64,000 bases of DNA from Voacanga thouarsii (Eukaryota; Streptophyta; Magnoliopsida; Gentianales; Apocynaceae). Every line of letters begins with the position of its first letter. Positions within the stretch are counted from its first letter, which is position 1. Positions 58,744-64,000 of this stretch are shown here, piece by piece. Where the stretch lies: positions 758,001-822,000 of the forward strand of contig JANUWF010001060.1 of assembly GCA_026120185.1 (NCBI GenBank), in the 5' to 3' direction. The notes under the pieces are model-generated. The model was not told the origin of the DNA, did no database searches, and worked only from the letters and a program-made list of their open reading frames with translations. A program made the translations under genes and the position numbers.

Positions 58744-59768
58744 GAAATAGCTCAACCTGAGCCGCCAGACTATCATTGGTATTGCTCTAGTTACCATAAA
58801 CTATATATGCATACATAGATAGATATATTCACATTATAAAATTTATTTTTTAGAATTATAAATTACAAGTAGATACTCTATATTTTTTAATAGCATCTTG
58901 TATTAGCTCTTGAACCCCCATGGGGTAGCAATGGGCAACTTGGGCCCTCACCATTGCACATTGTGCTATTTATCAAATTAATTAACATATGTACAAGATG
59001 CCTAGTATTCACTAGATCTATGAAGTTGTAAAATGTCATAGGCATGGTAAAAGACAGTAATTAATATGTTTATAACAGAATTTTCATTGCAGGAGGGAAG
59101 AAGATATTTGTACCTTTTTCTCTTCAGCTTGCTCCACGGGAAAAATGAATGTGCCAAAGGAGGTGATCTGTAAAAAAAGGTATTTAAGATGCTTGAGCAT
59201 TTGATCACTTATATATTTAACCAGGCAAATAGGAAATCAAAAGCCACTATTTATATCTCTTTCTATTGAAGTTTAAAGAGTTTATCATATTATGAAAGGA
59301 GTTAGCCGGGTTAGAAAATAAGTGAAATTTATTGTCTTCTATTCAATTTAAATTCTTTTAAAATACGGGTTATTGTGAAATGTTTATTTAATATAATTTG
59401 TATTTTTATATAATTTATAAATTATTTTGTGCGAGATGAAATTTATTTAGTGCATAACTTCGAATAGCAACTACGACTAGAACAAGAAAAGCAAATTAAT
59501 AAAAAATGTTTAGTCTAATAAGAAAGTTGCTTAAATCGCGTGTAGTTTTATTGGAAACGTGCACTTCCATCATCAGTCACATACTATATTTGTAAAAGGC
59601 CACCCAAATGCAAACGAAAATAGAAAGGCAGAAGAAGAGGACGATATATGCCAGAGAGAATGACAGCTTGATGAGTCACGGATTATCATGTGCTTTCGAC
59701 TAATACGTCAAACATTTTACTCTTCAGGCTAGTCTGGTCCCTTCTCTTTTATAATCTCTCCGTCTTAA
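58744..59768. other. Intergenic DNA, nothing recognised
   Basis: AT-rich, no coding frame that resembles a gene. Confidence 0.45.
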
Positions 59769-60179
59769 GGCTTGGTTTAGCTGGGAGGGGAAAAAAATGG
59801 GAGAAAAAATGACACATTTTATTTTTACTAAAAAAAGTTAATATATTTATTCTTATTTTGTTTAGTTAAAGTAAAAATAGGAAAGGAATGAGAGAGAAGA
59901 AGAGAGAAAATAATTAATTTAGTTTATTATTTTCTTCCTTATTATCTATTTTATTAAATTTTTTAATGTTAAAAATTGGTCAATATTATCATTATTATCC
60001 TCACTTTATTTTTTCCTTCCCAATCCCTCCAAATTGAGAGGGGAGAAAATGCTGATGTGGAGGAGAAGTGTACTCCTTTCTGATTTACTTCCTCTCCACA
60101 TTTATATCTAACCAAATGAGGTAAATATCATATTTACATCTACATTTACTTCTACAAAACAGTCCAACCAAATCAAGCC
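59769..60179. mobile_element. Tourist/PIF-like MITE
   Basis: A 411-bp element with terminal inverted repeats GGCTTGGTTTAGCTGGGA on the left and GGCTTGATTTGGTTGGAC in minus sense on the right. It is flanked by TAA at 59766-59768 and 60180-60182. The GGCTTGnTTTnGnTGG ends and the TAA target are typical of Tourist-like MITEs. Confidence 0.8.
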
Positions 60180-60182
60180 TAA

Positions 60183-61699
60183 GACTCTTAACTAAATTGA
60201 AAATGATAAACTTGACACAATATTTTATGTAAAAGTAAAAATTGAAATATAATAATAATAAAAGACAATATAATATAATAAAAGTAGAGAATACGTAGAT
60301 TCTATAATATTTTATATTAAATCTAAATATATAAAATAATATATGTGAAATATATTGATTATTTTATAATATATAATATATTTAAAAAAATTTAAGAAAA
60401 GTATCAATTTTTTTAGAACAATCCAAAATAGTAATTAAGCCAATTTAGTTGGGATGAAGGGAGTATTATAACTTAAATTACTAGCATAGTTATTTTATTC
60501 ATAAAATGTTGTGGTTGACAAATTAATGTTCGGTTTATAAAGTATGAATAAATATCATTATTCTGTCATATTATTAGATTGCATCTAGTTAATTAGTCGT
60601 TGAGTTTTGAATTTGAATATTTTATTTTTATTTTAATACAAAATTTTATAATCGTATTTAACGATCAAAAAATTATCATATTGTCCTCATTAGTTAGGGA
60701 TGTTAGTAGTAAAATCTATACTAATACAGCTTTTATCTTAAATAAAAACAATAATTATAGATGTTTAGAGGAAAAATATATTTATTTTAAGAAAATAAGA
60801 GTCTACTTGGCTAAGGATTTTCCCAAATCCATTCAATATAAAATTTTATTTTAATTAAACATTATTATTTTATGTATTTTTAATCGAAAGTTATCATATA
60901 CTCACAATATAACATATTATCTTTCTTTAATCCTATCTTGAGTCTCATTTGACTCGTTGTATTTAATAATTTTTTATTCCATTCAAATAAATTATTCTCA
61001 ATTGAATTGCTATTCAATTAATATTTATTTTAAAACGTTACAAAATGTAAATGTAAACATTCAATTCCAAACTGAGGAAGGGAGTAGTATCCTATCCTTC
61101 AATAGTTTCCATTGATAGTTTACTACATGATGGAGAAATTCTTATTCAATTATAATGGAAAAGAAAATCGCTTTGATAGATTAACAAAATGAAGTGAAAA
61201 TGGAAAATTCTTCATATTCAAATCCTCTACTTCATTCTTTCTTTTGTCCCCCTTTTATTACCAAAAAAAAAAATAAAAAGACTCCCAAGTGTGCCCCTCC
61301 CCTGAATTAATTTTTCTCACGATCTTTTTTCCTGTTGTTCTCTCTATAACCTTGGGCAATTGATGCTTCCCAGGGAGAATGGAGTTATTTTTAACTTTAA
61401 CACAAAATTCAAACTTGAGACTTTTGTCTAAGAAATATTAAAAATATCCGACTTGAGTTATTTCTTGTGGGTCTTTGTAAGGGCTTTTCAAAAACTACAA
61501 TGAAATTGAGTGGCCAAGCCAGATGGGTCTAGGTCCACTGGATCTCGAGTTTCATAGACAGTTTATGGATTGGGTATTTGGGCCTGGAGTCCTTCACACG
61601 ACACAACTCTATATTCAATTTTGACATTTTCAGCCTGAAAAGCATGTTTATTCCAATCATTATCAAAAATATCTTTTTTTGTTATAAAAATTTGGATAG
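60183..61699. other. AT-rich intergenic DNA including a dispersed repeat copy
   Basis: No gene recognised. The segment 60840-61045 is the second copy of the AT-rich repeat described at 55080-55290. The last part abuts the copia LTR at 61700. Confidence 0.45.
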
Positions 61700-62049
61700 T
61701 GTTGAAAAAAAAAAATCTACACACTACACACTAATAAAACTCTAATTATTCTTTACACAAGAATTTCTTCAAATCTCTATCTTTCTTTCTCTCACAATCA
61801 CAATTTTTCTTTCACAAAATAATGGTGTATTATAAGTTTAGAGAATAGCTCTATTTATAAAGCTCTTAATTAGTGAAATACATCATCTTCCACTAATCTT
61901 AATTAGTGGTATCTCCACTAAATGATGAACATCCATAAAAATCCATAATTAGTGGAGTTTTCATTAATTAGTGGAGTTCTATTAATTCCTTAATAATTCA
62001 TATAAATCCATAATTAGTGGAGCTTCCACTAATTCAAATATTTACAACA
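61700..62049 (-). mobile_element. 3' LTR (350 bp) of a degenerate copia element
   Basis: In minus sense it starts TGTTGTAAATATTTG and ends TTTCAACA, so the ends are complementary TGTTG/CAACA. A TATAAATAGAGC box (minus strand) lies near 61850-61859. The segment TAATTAGTGGA repeats several times inside. A polypurine tract adjoins it. The 5' LTR lies outside the window. Confidence 0.8.
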
Positions 62050-62062
62050 CTCCCCCTTGGAT
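62050..62062 (-). promoter_or_regulatory. Polypurine tract of the copia element
   Basis: On the minus strand ATCCAAGGGGGAG abuts the LTR start TGTTG, as expected for plus-strand priming. Confidence 0.85.
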
Positions 62063-62174
62063 GTCCATCCATTACATAAATAATATGTCTCGTTAAAATC
62101 TTACTAGATAAAAACCCAGTGGGAAAAAAAATATAGTGAAGGAAAAAGAGTACACTATTCTATATGTCTGTTTA

Positions 62175-64000
62175 TTACTCCTCCTGATGAGATGATTCTT
62201 TTAAATCTTTAAACCGACGCATACCGATTTTATATCTCAACTTCTCAAATGTTGCAGTCGGAAAAGTCTTCGTGAAAATATCTGCGAGGTTGTCACATGA
62301 CCGAATTTGTAGCACAGCAATTTCACATTTTTTCTGGAGTTCATGAGTAAAGAAGAATTTTGGTGAAATATGTTTTGTCCAATCTCCTTTAATATATCCT
62401 CCTCGTATTTGAGCTATGCAAACTGCATTGTCTTTATAAAGAGGAGTTGGAATATCTCTGATAGATGATAATCCACAACTTTCTCGGATATCATGAATCA
62501 TTGATCGTAACCATACATATTCTCTACTTGCTTCATAAATGGCTATACTTTTAGCATGATTTGAAGTAGCTACTTGGAGATATCGAATGACTTGTTTAAT
62601 TTCATTCCAATGTTGTTGTGTTGGTGAAAAACTAAATATTGCTAATAAATTGACAGTAAATATAATATCAGGTCATGTATTGTTAGCAAGATACATCAAT
62701 GCACCAATTGCACTGAAATATGGTACTTCAGGACCAAGGAGTTCTTCATCATCTTCTTAAGGTCAAAATCTTTCTTCACATCTAATGACTGGACAATCAT
62801 TGGAATACTCAATGGATGTGCTTTGTCCATGTAAAAGCTTTTTAGAACTTTTGCTGTATATGTTGATTGATGAAACTTGCCAAATGTTCAATTTGTAAAC
62901 CAAGGTAAAATGTAATTTTACCAACATCCTTGATGTCGAATAATCAATTGTTTCATGGAGCTCTTCAGAAATTCCAATAAGATTAATATCATCAACATAT
63001 ATCACAAATTTAGAACCATATTTTTTTAATAAAAACACATGGACATACCTGGTCATTTATAAATTCCGCTTTTAATAAATATTCACTAAGACGATTGAAT
63101 TACATGCGCCCAGATTGCTTCAAGCCATATAATGATTTCTGTAACTTAATGGAGTAATTTTCACAAGGATAATGTTTATATGCTTCAGGCATATGAAATC
63201 CTTCGGGGATTTTCATGTAAACATCATTTTCTAAATTTCCATACAAATAAGCAGTGACAACATCTAATAGGCACATATCTATCTTTTCATGTACTGCCAA
63301 ACTGATAAGATATTGGAGTGTAATAGCATCAATAACAGGAGAATAAATTTCATTATAATCAAACCTGATCTTTGTGAAAAACCTTGGGTTACTAACCGTA
63401 CTTTATCTCGTATGATTTCATTATTTTCATTGCGCTTTCTCACAAATATCCATTCATAGCCAACAGGCTTTACACCTTCTGGTGTTCAAACTGCAGGTCC
63501 GAAGACTTTACGTTGTGTCAATGCATTTAACTCCGATTGAATTGCATCTTTCTATTGTAACTAATCTTTTCTATGCCGACATTCATCAATTGATATTGAT
63601 TCAAGATCATCATTATCTTGTATAACATTAAGAGATATATTGTATGCAAATATATTATCAATAATTGTTTCTATCCAATTCCAACTTCTACCAGAAGTGG
63701 TATAATTGATAGAAATTCACTATGAACATTTAGATCATTTAATCCTCTTTTCTTTTGAGAATTTTTATCTTTAAAACTAAGAGGTTAGCCATGCTTCTGG
63801 CATGCTTTTGGCTCAGCAGCTATAGGTATAATCTTTTATTTTGCTGGAACTTCAATTCGAATATGAGCATTTATAGCTGGAATATGCGATTTTGTAACTC
63901 TTTTGGAGTCAACAAAAGTGTCTGGCATTTGATTTGGATTTGCAATACTTTGCAAATGAATTATCTTTTGAACTTCAAGTTCACACGCGCTTATACGCGA
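62175..64000 (-). pseudogene. pol: Copia polyprotein remnant (RT and RNase H, extends beyond the window)
   Basis: From right to left (element sense): a degraded integrase-RT linker; RT N-terminus with PVGYEWIFVRKRNENNEI; 63300-63100 with CLLDVVTAYLYGNLENDVYM and LQKSLYGLKQSGRM; 63056-62763 with the catalytic FVIYVDDINLIG (YVDD intact); then RNase H at 62501-62175 with GDWTKHISPKFFFTHELQKK and NLADIFTKTFPTATFEKL, ending in DLKESSHQEE and a stop. Frames change and stops occur between the pieces, so the gene is dead. It lies directly upstream, in element sense, of the 3' LTR. The lineage is not assigned; its short LTR separates it from the Angela-type element. Confidence 0.85.

Overview
The window looks like nuclear DNA of a eudicot flowering plant: AT-rich, gene-poor and built mostly of nested plant transposons. 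The recognisable families are Ty3/gypsy Athila-type, Ty1/copia Angela-type, CACTA/Spm, a chromovirus-like solo LTR, Tourist/PIF-like MITEs and a tRNA-derived SINE. The only host gene that looks intact is a CLE signalling-peptide gene near 57 kb with the mature motif RLVHTGPNPLHN, which is the CLE16/CLE17 type. I cannot name the species.

Left part (1-17.2 kb): a minus-strand Athila-type remnant occupies about 0.7-6.24 kb. It keeps a 1.5-kb LTR, a decayed tRNA-Asp-type primer site, gag, and a plant-specific transposon ORF in the place of pol. A plus-strand Athila-type element follows (7.39-16.07 kb). It has two old LTR copies around broken protease, reverse transcriptase, RNase H and integrase coding, but no gag or primer site. 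Another LTR-like block runs to 17.2 kb.

Middle (17.2-38.7 kb): this is a Russian-doll nest that target-site duplications resolve. A CACTA transposon (17,210-36,101; TSD GTA; deleted transposase on the minus strand) contains a complete Angela-type copia element (21,658-35,332; TSD ATAGG; two 1,717-bp LTRs). That element's gag is split by a 4.5-kb chromovirus-like solo LTR (about 26,869-31,356). To the right, a solo LTR related to the Angela LTR (36,827-38,656; TSD AATAT) sits inside an Athila-type LTR remnant.

Right part (38.7-64 kb): LTR debris; one exon-sized fragment resembling the C-terminal region of plant LIN/CERBERUS-type armadillo proteins; a CACTA-like end with palindromic subterminal repeats; a copia gag fragment; a SINE with 14-bp target duplications; and a probable second CACTA-like element (about 46.0-53.3 kb). 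This last element carries an unrecognised multi-exon ORF whose introns are all phase 0, with a perfect (ATT) tract of about 185 bp in its largest intron. After that come a relatively quiet host segment with the CLE gene, two MITEs with TAA target duplications, and at the right edge the 3' half of another degenerate copia element with a 350-bp LTR.

The transposon genes do not work together as a system; almost all carry premature stops or deletions. The sequence-level points of interest are a GC-rich palindromic module that recurs in the same sense orientation in Athila-type LTRs and in the Angela leader, stop codons in the Angela polyprotein that are all explicable by C-to-T or G-to-A changes, and the unfamiliar phase-0 gene in the CACTA-like element. 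No CRISPR array, operon, rRNA gene or functional tRNA gene is present.
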